A DNA stretch of 64,000 bases from Paraburkholderia sp. C35 (GTDB lineage Bacteria; Pseudomonadota; Gammaproteobacteria; Burkholderiales; Burkholderiaceae). The stretch is taken from assembly GCF_003121405.1 (NCBI RefSeq), contig NZ_QBUY01000010.1, positions 1 through 64,000 on the forward strand, written 5' to 3'. Both the position numbers and the translations under genes were made by a program. Positions 19,349 through 27,678 of the stretch are shown one piece after another. Position 1 is the first letter of the stretch. The number at the start of each line of letters is the position of its first letter. The notes beneath the pieces were generated by a model that saw nothing but the letters and a program-made list of their open reading frames with translations, ran no database searches and was not told the origin of the DNA.

Positions 19349-19942
19349 TCAAACATCATCAAAAAACCCAGCCCGCCCCTGCGTAATATCCCTCAACGCA
19401 TCACGAGAAACATCAACCGCATTAACCGGCATCTGCACAGTCAACACCACACTCATCCCATAAGCACTCGCATCGAGAACAAACCCTTCCTGCTCGATCC
19501 AGCGCCGCACGCGCGCCTCATCCGGATATCCGATTTCAACAGACAGCAACGCCAGCGGAATCCGCTCCACCCGTGGCGCATCCTGCAGCGCAGTCGCGAT
19601 CGCATCGGTATAAGCCCGCACCAGCCCGCCCGCACCTAGCTTCACGCCACCGTAATACCGCACCACAGCGGCCAGCACGCCATCGAGATCATGATGACGC
19701 AACACTTCGAGTATCGGGCGTCCCGCGGTGCCGGACGGTTCTCCGTCGTCGGACATGCCTGACTGTCCGCCCGCGAGCAATGCCCAGCAGACGTGCGTGG
19801 CGGTGGGATGCAATTCGCGCAGGCGACGCAGTTCTTCCATCGCAGCATCGCGGTCGGCGACGGGAATCGCGTAGGCGATAAAGCGGCTTTTGCGGATTTC
19901 GAGTTCCGCCTCGAGCGATGAGGGAAGCGTAAAGGTCGGCAA
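19349..19942 (-). CDS. YigZ/IMPACT family protein
   Basis: 197 residues of the UPF0029 family. SRFIAYAIPV lies near 19, DDGEPSGTAGRPIL near 65 and the family signature RYYGGVKLGAGGLVRAY near 94-110. The N-terminal IMPACT fold is linked to translation control; the bacterial role is poorly defined. The most upstream start here is TTG at 19942, so the start is uncertain. It is the last host gene before the prophage. Confidence 0.9.
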   Translation of the reverse strand: MPTFTLPSSLEAELEIRKSRFIAYAIPVADRDAAMEELRRLRELHPTATHVCWALLAGGQSGMSDDGEPSGTAGRPILEVLRHHDLDGVLAAVVRYYGGVKLGAGGLVRAYTDAIATALQDAPRVERIPLALLSVEIGYPDEARVRRWIEQEGFVLDASAYGMSVVLTVQMPVNAVDVSRDALRDITQGRAGFFDDV

Positions 19943-20213
19943 GGCGAGCGTCAGTGGTTTCAGGAGGTGTGGCCAGGGTCGCTATCTTAGCGGATACATA
20001 CGCAAGGCCCGGCAGCAAGCGCATGGCACTATTTTGACGCATCTTGAAACAGTCTCTTGTTAACTTGTGTGATGACGCGTCCGCGGCTCAGGCCGATAAT
20101 GCACTTCATGGCGGATCTAGCTCTGGCTGGGGCGATGCCGGACTCCTCATCCGGCGCGATCCGTCTTCCCATTTTCGATCCAGCGCTGCTGGATCGCCTG
20201 CTGCATAAGGCTT
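19943..20213. other. Host-prophage junction region, candidate attL
   Basis: Gene-free stretch between the yigZ-like gene and the integrase stop. It holds a 9-bp perfect dyad (CGATCCAGC-GCT-GCTGGATCG, 20176-20196) and a GCCGGA/TCCGGC dyad near 20139-20156. Integrase genes usually end next to the attachment site, so attL is expected here. Without the right end the core cannot be defined. No tRNA gene is present. Confidence 0.5.
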
Positions 20214-21266
20214 CTAGCCAACTTTCCTGACCACTGCGCCCGAAGTATCCGGCGCCGGCTGTGCCCAGAACGTGACCGTGTTCGCGTGCTGCGACAGCTG
20301 GTCAGGCGCCAGGTGTGCATAACGCAGCACCATGTCGTAATCGGCCCATCCGCCCAGTTCCTTCAGCACATTCAGCGGTGTGCCGTTCTGCACGTGCCAG
20401 CTTGCCCACGTGTGCCGTGTATCGTGGAAGCGAAACGGCAGTACGCCAGCCTTCTCACACGCGCGACGCCACTGCGGGAAGTCTGACTTCTGCCGGGGCG
20501 CGTCGTTGTTCACAAACACGAACTTCTCATGCTTGCCGAGCTGGCGCCGGATGACTGCGACGGCCGCATCGTTGAGTGGCACGCCGATCGGCTTCTTTCC
20601 CTTCGCCTGATCCGGATGAATCCACGCGCGCCGCCGTACGAGCTCCACCTGCGCCCACTCAAGATACGAAATGTTTTTCCAACGTAAGCCCGTGTTGAAA
20701 GCCATTTCGGTGATGTCGCGCAGCCATGTCGTCGGTATCGCCACGAGTAGCGATCGCGCCTGCTCAGGGGTGATCCAGCGAATCCGACTGTTCGACACCG
20801 GCGTTTCCTTCAGTTTGGGCGCAACGTCCAGCCATTCCCACTTCACTGCCGAGTTAAACATACCGCGAATCGTCGCAAGATAACGGTTGCGCGTGCTCGT
20901 GCTAACCTTCTGACCTTTACGGTACTTGCGTTGGTCTTCAACCGGCAATGCATCGAAGACTTCCGCGCGGGTGATGGTATGGAGCGCTCGTCCGGCTAAC
21001 AGGCCGCCAAACCCGGCCAGATGGCGCTCCTTACTCTCATAGTCCCTTTTCTCCGATTCTTCGGCGAGGTAACGAATCGCCGCCTCCTCGAATAGCCGTG
21101 CGGGCTTTTCTCCCAACTTCGCAGACCGCCACAACTCGGCTTTCACCTTGTCGTGGTACTCCTGTGCTTCCTTGCGGTCCTGCGTGCCACAAGAGCGGCG
21201 AATTCGCTCACCGCTCGGGGTGCGGATGTCAATGTTCCAGACACCGCCGCGCTTTCGGATAGACAT
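20214..21266 (-). CDS. int: Tyrosine-family phage integrase
   Basis: 350-residue site-specific recombinase. An N-terminal arm-binding region and a SAM-like core-binding domain (about 55-150) precede the catalytic domain: Arg195 (NTGLRWKN), His281-x-x-Arg284 (HDTRH), Trp307 in place of the second His, and the nucleophile Tyr316 (RYAHL). It integrates and, with an excisionase, excises the prophage. AGGAGAGAAAGGT before the ATG fixes the start. It overlaps the preceding HTH gene by 124 bp. Confidence 0.95.
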   Translation of the reverse strand: MSIRKRGGVWNIDIRTPSGERIRRSCGTQDRKEAQEYHDKVKAELWRSAKLGEKPARLFEEAAIRYLAEESEKRDYESKERHLAGFGGLLAGRALHTITRAEVFDALPVEDQRKYRKGQKVSTSTRNRYLATIRGMFNSAVKWEWLDVAPKLKETPVSNSRIRWITPEQARSLLVAIPTTWLRDITEMAFNTGLRWKNISYLEWAQVELVRRRAWIHPDQAKGKKPIGVPLNDAAVAVIRRQLGKHEKFVFVNNDAPRQKSDFPQWRRACEKAGVLPFRFHDTRHTWASWHVQNGTPLNVLKELGGWADYDMVLRYAHLAPDQLSQHANTVTFWAQPAPDTSGAVVRKVG

Positions 21267-21481
21267 ACCTTTCTCTCCTGTTCCGTCCGCGCCGGTCGGC
21301 GCTCATTGTATCCCTGGACAGCTTCCCTCAATTTTTCCGGCCAAATCCGCCAGACCGATCCGATCTGGAAGAAGCCGAGTTCCTCGCGGCGCGCGTAGAC
21401 CGTCCCATAGGAGACGCGCAGCAGCTGCGCTGCCTCACGGAGCGTCATGGCGCGCTCGCCGATCACAGGTATGTCGCTCAT
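21143..21481 (-). CDS. Excisionase-like helix-turn-helix protein
   Basis: 112 residues. Residues about 10-60 (MTLREAAQLLRVSYGTVYARR) form a MerR/excisionase-type winged HTH. The C-terminal 50 residues are read through the integrase start and look unstructured. Its location just upstream of int and its small size support a recombination directionality factor. The overlap with int suggests coupled translation. Confidence 0.75.
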   Translation of the reverse strand: MSDIPVIGERAMTLREAAQLLRVSYGTVYARREELGFFQIGSVWRIWPEKLREAVQGYNERRPARTEQERKVCLSESAAVSGTLTSAPRAVSEFAALVARRTARKHRSTTTR

Positions 21482-21538
21482 TTCAGGCCCCAGTGTCGTC
21501 GCGTAGTTTCGATGATGCGTTCTGCTGCCGACTTCATG

Positions 21539-21991
21539 TCACTTCCAGCCATCGCCAGTTACGATCCGATAAATTGTTGACTTGTGAACGCCATACCGTC
21601 TCGCCAGAGACGCGCAACTGGCTGTTTCGCTGTTAGCGACGTAAAGGCGTCGAATTTCTTCGACTTGATTTCTCGTGAGTATCGAGGAGCCGTGTTTTTC
21701 GCCGGTTGGGTTCCTGTGACGCTCCACCATGTCTTTCATGTTCTCGGTGTGCGTCCCAAGAATCAGGTGGCGTGGATTGATGCAAGAACGGTTATCACAA
21801 GTATGACGAACCTCCAGCCCAACAATCGATTCGATACTTATGCCGTTGTGCTGGCAGTATGCGAGACGATGGGCTGTTCTGTTTTTCCCCTCGAAACCAA
21901 CGACCCCATATCCATCGCGCTTCCGGTAACCGCCCCATTCGATACAGGGATCGCCGGGAGCAGCGCACTCGATTTTGCTGTTCTCGCTCAC
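21539..21991 (-). CDS. HNH endonuclease, homing type
   Basis: 150 residues. An HNH core (AHRLAYCQHNG, then RHTCDNRSCINPRHLILGT at about 62-80) precedes a C-terminal HTH segment (SLARRYGVHKSTIYRIVTG) of the kind used by homing endonucleases for DNA recognition. It starts with GTG overlapping the upstream stop (GTGA). It is likely a selfish free-standing gene inserted between the early genes and the excision module. It shares architecture with the HNH protein at 42457. Confidence 0.88.
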   Translation of the reverse strand: MSENSKIECAAPGDPCIEWGGYRKRDGYGVVGFEGKNRTAHRLAYCQHNGISIESIVGLEVRHTCDNRSCINPRHLILGTHTENMKDMVERHRNPTGEKHGSSILTRNQVEEIRRLYVANSETASCASLARRYGVHKSTIYRIVTGDGWK

Positions 21992-22686
21992 GCTTCCTCC
22001 TTGTCGCTGGCTGTGGCGCTATCAGAGGCGCGGAGAGCCGCATCCCCGTCGATGCCCGGGCGCATGTTGGTTTTGCCGAACATGTTCCGATGCCAGTTTG
22101 CGCATGCGGCGGCAGTCGTGATGATGAGGTGTTCGGCCTTTTCAACGTTTCCAGCGGCGTGCGCGTGAAGCGCCTTTCCGCCGAGATGGCCGACTAGCCA
22201 GAACCAATCAGCCGGTGTTTTCCCCGCATCGTGTTCGCTACCCCAGCGCTGACGTTGATGCTCGCCCTCAATGCTCACGGCCTTCAGGAAGTCATCAGCA
22301 TGCGGCGTGTTGATGATCGCGTTCAGGCGATCAACCTCGGCTTGCAGATTCGTCAGCTTCTGCTCGCTAGCGGCTGGAGGGGCGGTGAGGGATTTATGCA
22401 ACGCGACGAAATCTGCGTATCGAACAAAGTCACCGTCGTCGTAATCTGGATAAACTCCGCCGCCTTCGCCGCTGCTTTCGCTGAATCTCTCTACGTTCGG
22501 CATCGGCGCCGGCTCGCCTGCCGCCGCTTCGGATGCACGGGCTTCCAGTTCGGCGACGCGTGCAATTGCCACGTCATAGTCTTCCTTGCGTACCCAATCA
22601 CCATAGCCGTCTTTGTCTTCGGTCATGTGATATCCGCCGTAGCAGAAGGGCGAGCATCCCGCGCAGTCGAATGTTTTTACGGTCAC
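21988..22686 (-). CDS. Hypothetical phage early protein
   Basis: 232 residues. A Cys-rich start (CAGCSPFC) is followed by an acidic middle and a C-terminal region (DDFLKAVSIEGEHQRQRW to ANWHRNM, about 130-205) seen in Ea22-like phage early proteins. No catalytic motif is recognised. GTG start overlaps the previous stop by 4 bp and the downstream HNH gene overlaps its own stop the same way. Confidence 0.7.
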   Translation of the reverse strand: MTVKTFDCAGCSPFCYGGYHMTEDKDGYGDWVRKEDYDVAIARVAELEARASEAAAGEPAPMPNVERFSESSGEGGGVYPDYDDGDFVRYADFVALHKSLTAPPAASEQKLTNLQAEVDRLNAIINTPHADDFLKAVSIEGEHQRQRWGSEHDAGKTPADWFWLVGHLGGKALHAHAAGNVEKAEHLIITTAAACANWHRNMFGKTNMRPGIDGDAALRASDSATASDKEEA

Positions 22687-22943
22687 TTTGGATCTCCCAC
22701 GGTGCTCTCGACGGCCGCGATAGACGCGACCCGCGCAGCTTCAAATTCCGCGCGCCTGATGCTGACCACAAACACGACGTTTTCCCACTCGCCGGTCGCG
22801 ATGTCTCGCATTGACACGCAATCGGTACCGAACGAGATATCGACATAGCCACGTCGCTGCTTTGCGCTCGTGATGGATTCGTGCAGGACCTGGACGGCGA
22901 CGTTGTCGACGCCGACGCGATGAATCAGTTCGTCGAGTTTCAC
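22683..22943 (-). CDS. Hypothetical phage protein
   Basis: 86 residues if started at GTG 22943, whose GTGA overlaps the upstream stop and follows GAGAGGGG. A longer frame from 22988 overlaps the neighbour by 49 bp. It has mixed alpha/beta composition (VKLDELIHRVGVDNVAVQVL) and no family I recognise. Confidence 0.65.
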   Translation of the reverse strand: MKLDELIHRVGVDNVAVQVLHESITSAKQRRGYVDISFGTDCVSMRDIATGEWENVVFVVSIRRAEFEAARVASIAAVESTVGDPK

Positions 22944-23491
22944 AATCCCCTCTCGTCGCTTGTAGAGAGTGAGTTCAGCGGCCTCCAATGCGTAGCACCG
23001 CGCACGTCAGGCGCAACGAAACAGCCGCAATGCGGAGGGTTGTATCTTTCATCCGTCACATAAAAATAGTTTGCAACGCGTTGGACCCTGACTTCTCCTT
23101 GCGGATAGTGCCAGTGCGGATTGTTGCCGGGCGGTCGAAAAGCACCCCCCTTGACGAAGAATTCACCATTTTTGGGTGCTGTCGCAATCGGTCGCCATTC
23201 GCCCATGTCCGAACTCAACTCTCTGGCATAACGTTGTTGCAGCGTTTCTCCGTCGTAGGTAGGCATTTGCTTCTCCGTTGTGCGTTTGCTCACCACGAGC
23301 CTAGCTTCATAGGCGCGCAGAACTGCGGTGCCGAATGCGATCTCGAATTCCAGTAAGTTATAAAAATCGCCCGGAAACATTTCTCTACCGGGAGCATTGG
23401 CGGCCTTGACGATGTCTGCTGCCTCTGCATCGGTCAGCCTCTGCCAGCTACCGGGCACGTTGACTTCGCCGTCATTTGTTCTATCGTTCAT
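22940..23491 (-). CDS. Phage protein with DUF551-like C-terminal domain
   Basis: 183 residues. The C-terminal half (WRPIATAPKNGEFFVKGG through ATHWRPLN, about 98-170) matches the DUF551-type domain frequent in phage early genes. The N-terminal part (MNDRTNDGEVN) is distinct. AAGGTGAGAT precedes the ATG. Function unknown. Confidence 0.7.
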   Translation of the reverse strand: MNDRTNDGEVNVPGSWQRLTDAEAADIVKAANAPGREMFPGDFYNLLEFEIAFGTAVLRAYEARLVVSKRTTEKQMPTYDGETLQQRYARELSSDMGEWRPIATAPKNGEFFVKGGAFRPPGNNPHWHYPQGEVRVQRVANYFYVTDERYNPPHCGCFVAPDVRGATHWRPLNSLSTSDERGL

Positions 23492-23521
23492 ATCTCACCT
23501 TGCGACCACGCGGAGGTCGTC

Positions 23522-23710
23522 ATGGAGGGGGAATGGATCAACGGTTGGCTTTGCATTCGTTGCAATTTCGAAGTGCCTTTCAAGGCCGAAGCCATCGGTA
23601 TCGACGATTTCGGCATCTATTTCATCTGCCCGCGCTGCCGACGACGCAATCAGCTTGAGAGCCTTGGCCATCGGAATGGCGCGCTTTTGCTGCGTCAGAC
23701 TGGCAAGTAG
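23522..23710 (+). CDS. Small zinc-ribbon protein, counter to the operon
   Basis: 62 residues with CIRC and CPRC pairs about 25 residues apart (C11, C14, C36, C39), a likely zinc ribbon. GGAGGT four bases before the ATG is a near-perfect ribosome site. It runs rightward inside the leftward operon, and its 3' end lies antisense to the end of the next gene (23622-23710). The Cys pairs and strong ribosome site argue it is real. Confidence 0.6.
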   Translation: MEGEWINGWLCIRCNFEVPFKAEAIGIDDFGIYFICPRCRRRNQLESLGHRNGALLLRQTGK

Positions 23711-24116
23711 GCTCGTCTACAGAGCCGAGACGTTCCTGGATGGCCTCGATCTCCTCGCGCGCGCCAAGCCACCAGTCAGCACCGCGCGTGAGAACGAGTT
23801 TGATGAACCAGTGCAAAACAACCGCCTGTTCGTCTTCGGACTTCCTCTTTACATCCATGCCGCCGGCGCGAAGCACATGTGCGACGGGAGCACATTTGAA
23901 GTTCGGCCATCCGAGCACATCGCGGAGATCGTCGGTTAGCTCGTCCGGATACACCATCGGTACAGCGATCGGCGCAGAAAGCAGGGCGTCGATGCGCTCG
24001 AGCAGATCTGTGGTCGTGTTGAGCGTGACAATGTGCTCGCTGCGGTTCGGATGTCCATTTTTGTCATAGCGTTTGAGTGCAGCCAGCTCGCGCAGCAGTT
24101 CGATTGCGGTGTCCAT
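23622..24116 (-). CDS. Hypothetical phage protein
   Basis: 164 residues. ATG 24116 follows GAGGAGCAT. A helical N-terminus (MDTAIELLRELAALKRYDKN) precedes a middle region with HVLRAGGMDVKRKSEDE and HWFIKLVL. No known motif. The last 30 codons are antisense to the zinc-ribbon gene and may be an unconserved tail. Confidence 0.65.
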   Translation of the reverse strand: MDTAIELLRELAALKRYDKNGHPNRSEHIVTLNTTTDLLERIDALLSAPIAVPMVYPDELTDDLRDVLGWPNFKCAPVAHVLRAGGMDVKRKSEDEQAVVLHWFIKLVLTRGADWWLGAREEIEAIQERLGSVDEPTCQSDAAKARHSDGQGSQADCVVGSAGR

Positions 24117-24290
24117 ATGCTCCTCAGAACAGTTCGCCCTGGGCGGGCTGAGATTGAGATGCTCGTCGGCGTGCGTTCTGCGCCCATCCGAATACGACCC
24201 AGTAGAAGTTCGACCATGAATCGACACGCCTGCGGCGCGAACACTCGGCAAGGTGGACTTTGGCCAGATGGATCAGAAATTCTCGATCGC

Positions 24291-24776
24291 TTACGCTGCC
24301 CATGGCATCAATTCCGTGTCATAGCCCAGCATCAGCGGATGCTTCGGATCGCCGCTCTTCGTGAAACCGAAGACCTTTACCGGCTTGCCGGATCCGTGAA
24401 TGCGTCGCGCAAGCACATCGAGGTGAGGGCGCAAAGCCGCCGGCAGTTTGGCGCGATCGCCCCAGCACGGCACGAGCAAATCCGCATCACCGATGATCTG
24501 GCCCAAGTGCATGTCGTTGAACGGTCCGATCGGATCGAGCGCTTTCGCAAGATCACGAACCTCGCGCGCACGGAAAGCGAATGGATTGCCTGCGATGTAC
24601 TTGCGCGCGCCGAGCAGCTTCCCGAAGCCGCGCCACTTCATGTCCGTCTGATCTGGAATTACAGAATCAGCCCAGGACGGATTGACGCCGAAGAACGCGA
24701 CCACGATCCCGACGAGCTGCAGTTCGCGCTCGAGGCGATATCGGTAGGTGCCGCATTCGCTGATGATCGCGGTCAC
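24291..24776 (-). CDS. DUF1643 domain protein
   Basis: 161 residues. It begins CGTYRYRLERELQ and contains FFGVNPSWAD, DQTDMKWRGFGKLLG, NPFAFRAREVRDL and VFGFTKSGDPKHPLMLG, the characteristic blocks of DUF1643. GTG 24776 is chosen because it lies just after the previous stop with AAGGA upstream. The biochemical role is unknown; such proteins are frequent in phages and have a glycosylase-like look. Confidence 0.85.
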   Translation of the reverse strand: MTAIISECGTYRYRLERELQLVGIVVAFFGVNPSWADSVIPDQTDMKWRGFGKLLGARKYIAGNPFAFRAREVRDLAKALDPIGPFNDMHLGQIIGDADLLVPCWGDRAKLPAALRPHLDVLARRIHGSGKPVKVFGFTKSGDPKHPLMLGYDTELMPWAA

Positions 24777-24777
24777 G

Positions 24778-25659
24778 CTATCGGTCCTTGTGAACTTGCT
24801 CGTACGCGGCCCTGGCATCCTGCGCCAGTTGCTGGTCCGTGACACTCGCGATGAGGTGGTCATAATTCCACGTGGCGTCACGAAACACCCGACCGTCTTC
24901 GAAGTCGTGGAGACAAGCGAGAATGTCGTTCGCGATCGCCTTGTCCTCGTCGGTTTCGATGGTGAATCGATCGATCGCGTTGCGGACTGGATATGCACCC
25001 TCGTTCCAATCGGCTCGCACATCCATCATTGCCAGCGCCAGATCGATGCGTTGATCTTTTTCGCACAGTGCATCGAGAACATCCCGCCAGTCCGAGTCCT
25101 CTGGCAGTTCATATCGCAGCACGATGCGAGCCAGTTCAACGTTCGCGCGGCGCGCTTGCTTCTCGGCTTCGGCCTTGCGTTCGAGCTCCGTGCGCTTCTG
25201 CTCAGCCTCCTGCTCGGCGCGCTCTGCATAGGACTCGTAGTCGCGCTTCAAGCGTTCATATGTCGACGTGGCGTACTCAAAACCGTCTGATGTTTTGATG
25301 TGTCGGGCCACGTCACCAATCCATCCGGACTGGATCGTTAGGCTTTTCGGGTACCGCGCGCGGGATTTCGTATCGCGCTCGCTGTGGCTATTCGGCATGC
25401 CGATCTCTGCCATGAAGGCCTTCACGCGCTCCGTGATCGCCTTGTTCGTCTCGATCGCGGGCACGTTCTTCTCGTGCATCTCGACGTCCTTCTGACGTGC
25501 TTGCTCGAGCTGCTGCATCGCATATTTCGCCACTACATTGGGCGACGGTTCCGAGTAGCTGTAGCGAGACTGAAGCATATGAGAGTAACCAGCGGGACTC
25601 GACTGGCACTTGCCCACGGCGCCACATTGCTCGACGGGCATGATCTTGGTCGCTTCCAT
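24778..25659 (-). CDS. Coiled-coil phage protein, unknown
   Basis: 293 residues. The centre (about 125-190) is a charged coiled coil (Glu/Lys/Ala/Arg repeats, EQEAEQKRTELERKAEAEK), flanked by an N-terminal segment and a helical C-terminal domain. AAGGTGG precedes the ATG. It is two bases after the upstream stop, third gene downstream of the reverse transcriptase counting that gene. No family recognised. Confidence 0.65.
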   Translation of the reverse strand: MEATKIMPVEQCGAVGKCQSSPAGYSHMLQSRYSYSEPSPNVVAKYAMQQLEQARQKDVEMHEKNVPAIETNKAITERVKAFMAEIGMPNSHSERDTKSRARYPKSLTIQSGWIGDVARHIKTSDGFEYATSTYERLKRDYESYAERAEQEAEQKRTELERKAEAEKQARRANVELARIVLRYELPEDSDWRDVLDALCEKDQRIDLALAMMDVRADWNEGAYPVRNAIDRFTIETDEDKAIANDILACLHDFEDGRVFRDATWNYDHLIASVTDQQLAQDARAAYEQVHKDR

Positions 25660-25661
25660 GG

Positions 25662-25943
25662 TTACCACCTTACGATCGTGTACATGTTCACGAACTGGCG
25701 TTCCTCGTAGAAGAAGTCCACTTCGTAGCCGAGATTGCGTAGAGCGTTGCAAGCGGCAATCCAATCCGCTGTCTGGCCGTAGCCACCATGCGTCCAGAAA
25801 TCGCCGCGCAATGCGATTTCGCGCTTCTTCTTTTCAGCAGCTTCACGGACAGCGTTAAGCGCTTCACCGAGGCGAAGTTCAAGTCGTTCTTCGGCTGTCG
25901 GACCGGCGATGTCCCGTGCTTGGGCAGCGGTGAGTCGGTTCAT
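25662..25943 (-). CDS. Small protein coupled to the DGR reverse transcriptase
   Basis: 93 residues, N-terminally helical (EERLELRLGEALNAVREAAEKKK) with a C-terminal strand-rich part (YEVDFFYEERQFVNMYTIVRW). Its ATG overlaps the reverse transcriptase stop by 4 bp (ATGA), implying translational coupling. It may be an unrecognised DGR partner or just the next gene in the operon. Confidence 0.65.
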   Translation of the reverse strand: MNRLTAAQARDIAGPTAEERLELRLGEALNAVREAAEKKKREIALRGDFWTHGGYGQTADWIAACNALRNLGYEVDFFYEERQFVNMYTIVRW

Positions 25944-27292
25944 TTCGCGTATCCCCTGTAGGTCTTGGTGAATGACTTGTCGACCGCGTGTCCCCGGCTC
26001 CTTACGATATTTGCGAGATTGGCGCGGTCACGATGGCTGGCGGTCGACTGACGCAGCAATCCGAAGTAGCTGTTTGCCATCTGGTGGACATCAGCTTCTG
26101 GCGCAGTGGCAACACGAGTCAAAGCCTCGTTGAACGTGCGTCGACGGGTTGAACGACGCCACGGCTTGATCACGTGACCGACGAAGTCGACACCCGTATC
26201 AATTGGCTGCAGGATGGTTTTGCGCGGATTCAGCTGTACGGCCAGCCGAGCGGGCAGAAACGCTTCGACGTCACGCAGTACGCCGTTGAGCCAGTCGGGC
26301 GAATCATGCAAAAACAGAAAGTCATCGACGTAGCGGATATAGTGTCGCGCGCGCAGTTGGTGTTTCGCGCGTTGATCCAACACGTTCAGATAGACGTTCG
26401 CGAAGAACTGCGACGACAGATTTCCGATCGGCAGACCGAGGTGCGCCGGCTGGTTCATCAGCCGCTTGTGCGGCGGCACCAGGTCGATCAGTTGCGGATC
26501 GCCGCGCAGCTCGAAGTCGTCGCGCGGATCGTGCATGAGCACGGTCTCGGCCAGCGACATCCACCACGGCTCGCCAATCTTCTCGGCGAGCAGCTCGCGA
26601 AGTATTAGCTTGTCGATGCTGACGAAGAAGTTCGCCAGATCGCACTTCAGGTAGAACGCTCGACGGCTCCAGTTTTGCGTAATGCTGCGCACCTTCGCTT
26701 CGAGACGCTGCGCGGCGTACAGAGTGCCACGCCCGACTATGCACGCGCAGCTGTCCGCGATGAACGAGTTTTCGAAACGTGGACCGATACGGTTGTACAG
26801 CAGGTGATGCACGATACGATCGCGGAAGTCAGCCGCCCATACTTCGCGCGGCTTAGGCCTGGTGATGACGAAACAGATTGAACGGCGGGGCTGATATGCG
26901 CCAGCCTGCAGCTCGTCGAACAGTTCGCGAAGGTTGTGCTCGAGGCGCTCCTCGAACGCGAGCGCGCTCGAGCTATTCCGTTTTGTCCGCCTACAAGCAA
27001 AGTAGGCGTGGACGAGTTCCGAGAAGGTGAAACCAGCTTGATCCGATGTATCTGCGGACGGCACGCGCACGACAGTTGTTGTTGTCCTTGTGGTTGTAGT
27101 TCTGGTTGCCGTTGTTGAAGTTCTGGTACCAGGCGTAGGCGTACCCATCGTGCTTTTTACGTCGCCCGACCGAGTGCTCAGACGGGAAACTGCGCCAGAC
27201 GGTGCCGCACGCCGGCGGTCCGTTTCTGCAATGCGCATGGCGTTGGCCTCGTGAGCCAGCGGCACGACCAGATTAGATTGGCGCTCAGTCAT
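25940..27292 (-). CDS. DGR reverse transcriptase
   Basis: 450 residues from ATG 27292. The fingers/palm domain covers about 85-385. Catalytic Asp218 (YLKCDLANFF) and the YVDD box at 321-324 (RYVDDFLFLHD) are intact. Motif 4 reads GLPIGNLSSQ, with the SQ pair typical of DGR enzymes rather than SP of other bacterial RTs. It copies the TR RNA with errors at adenine. ATG 27292 overlaps the avd stop (ATGACTGA) with GGAGGT upstream. Residues about 51-80 are read through the TR in a Thr-rich frame, so a shorter protein starting at a GTG in the TR is possible. Confidence 0.93.
   Translation of the reverse strand: MTERQSNLVVPLAHEANAMRIAETDRRRAAPSGAVSRLSTRSGDVKSTMGTPTPGTRTSTTATRTTTTRTTTTVVRVPSADTSDQAGFTFSELVHAYFACRRTKRNSSSALAFEERLEHNLRELFDELQAGAYQPRRSICFVITRPKPREVWAADFRDRIVHHLLYNRIGPRFENSFIADSCACIVGRGTLYAAQRLEAKVRSITQNWSRRAFYLKCDLANFFVSIDKLILRELLAEKIGEPWWMSLAETVLMHDPRDDFELRGDPQLIDLVPPHKRLMNQPAHLGLPIGNLSSQFFANVYLNVLDQRAKHQLRARHYIRYVDDFLFLHDSPDWLNGVLRDVEAFLPARLAVQLNPRKTILQPIDTGVDFVGHVIKPWRRSTRRRTFNEALTRVATAPEADVHQMANSYFGLLRQSTASHRDRANLANIVRSRGHAVDKSFTKTYRGYAK
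27050..27141 (-). repeat. DGR template repeat (TR)
   Basis: 92 bp. In the target frame it encodes AYAWYQNFNNGNQNYNHK followed by DNNNCRARAVRR. Ten of sixteen variable codons are AAC, the usual bias that lets adenine mutation reach many amino acids without stops. The last 27 bp (ending CCGTCCGCAGAT on the coding strand) are invariant and act as the IMH-like end. The base after GCAGAT differs from all VRs (TR A-C-A, VRs T-G), as expected for IMH versus IMH-star. Confidence 0.95.
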
Positions 27293-27659
27293 GGCGGCCT
27301 TGACCTCCATGAATCGGGCGCACTGCGGATTTACGCCACCCATTGGCCTGCTTCCCGATGCTTGTTGTCAGTTCGATCGCGTTCGCGTATCCGACTGGCG
27401 AGATCAGATGTTTGTCTCTTGCAAGTCGGATCATCAGCTCGGCAACCTGCAGACGTTCGAGAAGCTCTAGCAGGTGAGCCGCCTTTTCCTGAGAAACGTT
27501 CGCGCGGAAGATCAGCACCGTGATCTCAATGCACTCGGTGGTGATCTTGTCACCGATCGAACGCTTAAAATCGCGCTGCATGTTCTTGACCAGACTCGTC
27601 GTGACGTCGAGCAAGTCGTAGGCGACTTTGTAGATCGGGAGTTGGTTATGTGTGGCCAT
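27285..27659 (-). CDS. avd: DGR accessory variability determinant (Avd-like)
   Basis: 124 residues, all helical and basic. YKVAYDLLDVTTSLVKNMQRDFK lies at about 10-32, LIFRANVSQEKAAHLLELLERLQVAELMIRLARD at about 50-83, and a helix with ISPVGYANAIEL after that. This is the S23/Avd four-helix-bundle family, which forms a ring that binds the RT and template RNA. It lies between target 1 and the TR, its usual place, and its stop overlaps the RT start. Confidence 0.9.
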   Translation of the reverse strand: MATHNQLPIYKVAYDLLDVTTSLVKNMQRDFKRSIGDKITTECIEITVLIFRANVSQEKAAHLLELLERLQVAELMIRLARDKHLISPVGYANAIELTTSIGKQANGWRKSAVRPIHGGQGRHD

Positions 27660-27678
27660 GCTGGTTCAAATCACTAAA

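Noticed and set aside
25940..27292. Reverse transcriptase considered as a retron or group II intron RT
   Set aside because: Motif 4 has SQ, an Avd-like gene is adjacent and TR/VR pairs exist. No intron RNA domains or maturase/endonuclease domain are seen.
27050..27292. Idea that the sequence before the TR is a decayed fourth DGR target
   Set aside because: In the target frame there are stop codons near 27280 and the stretch before AYAWYQ does not resemble the LPTRREQ...WYWS blocks of the real targets.
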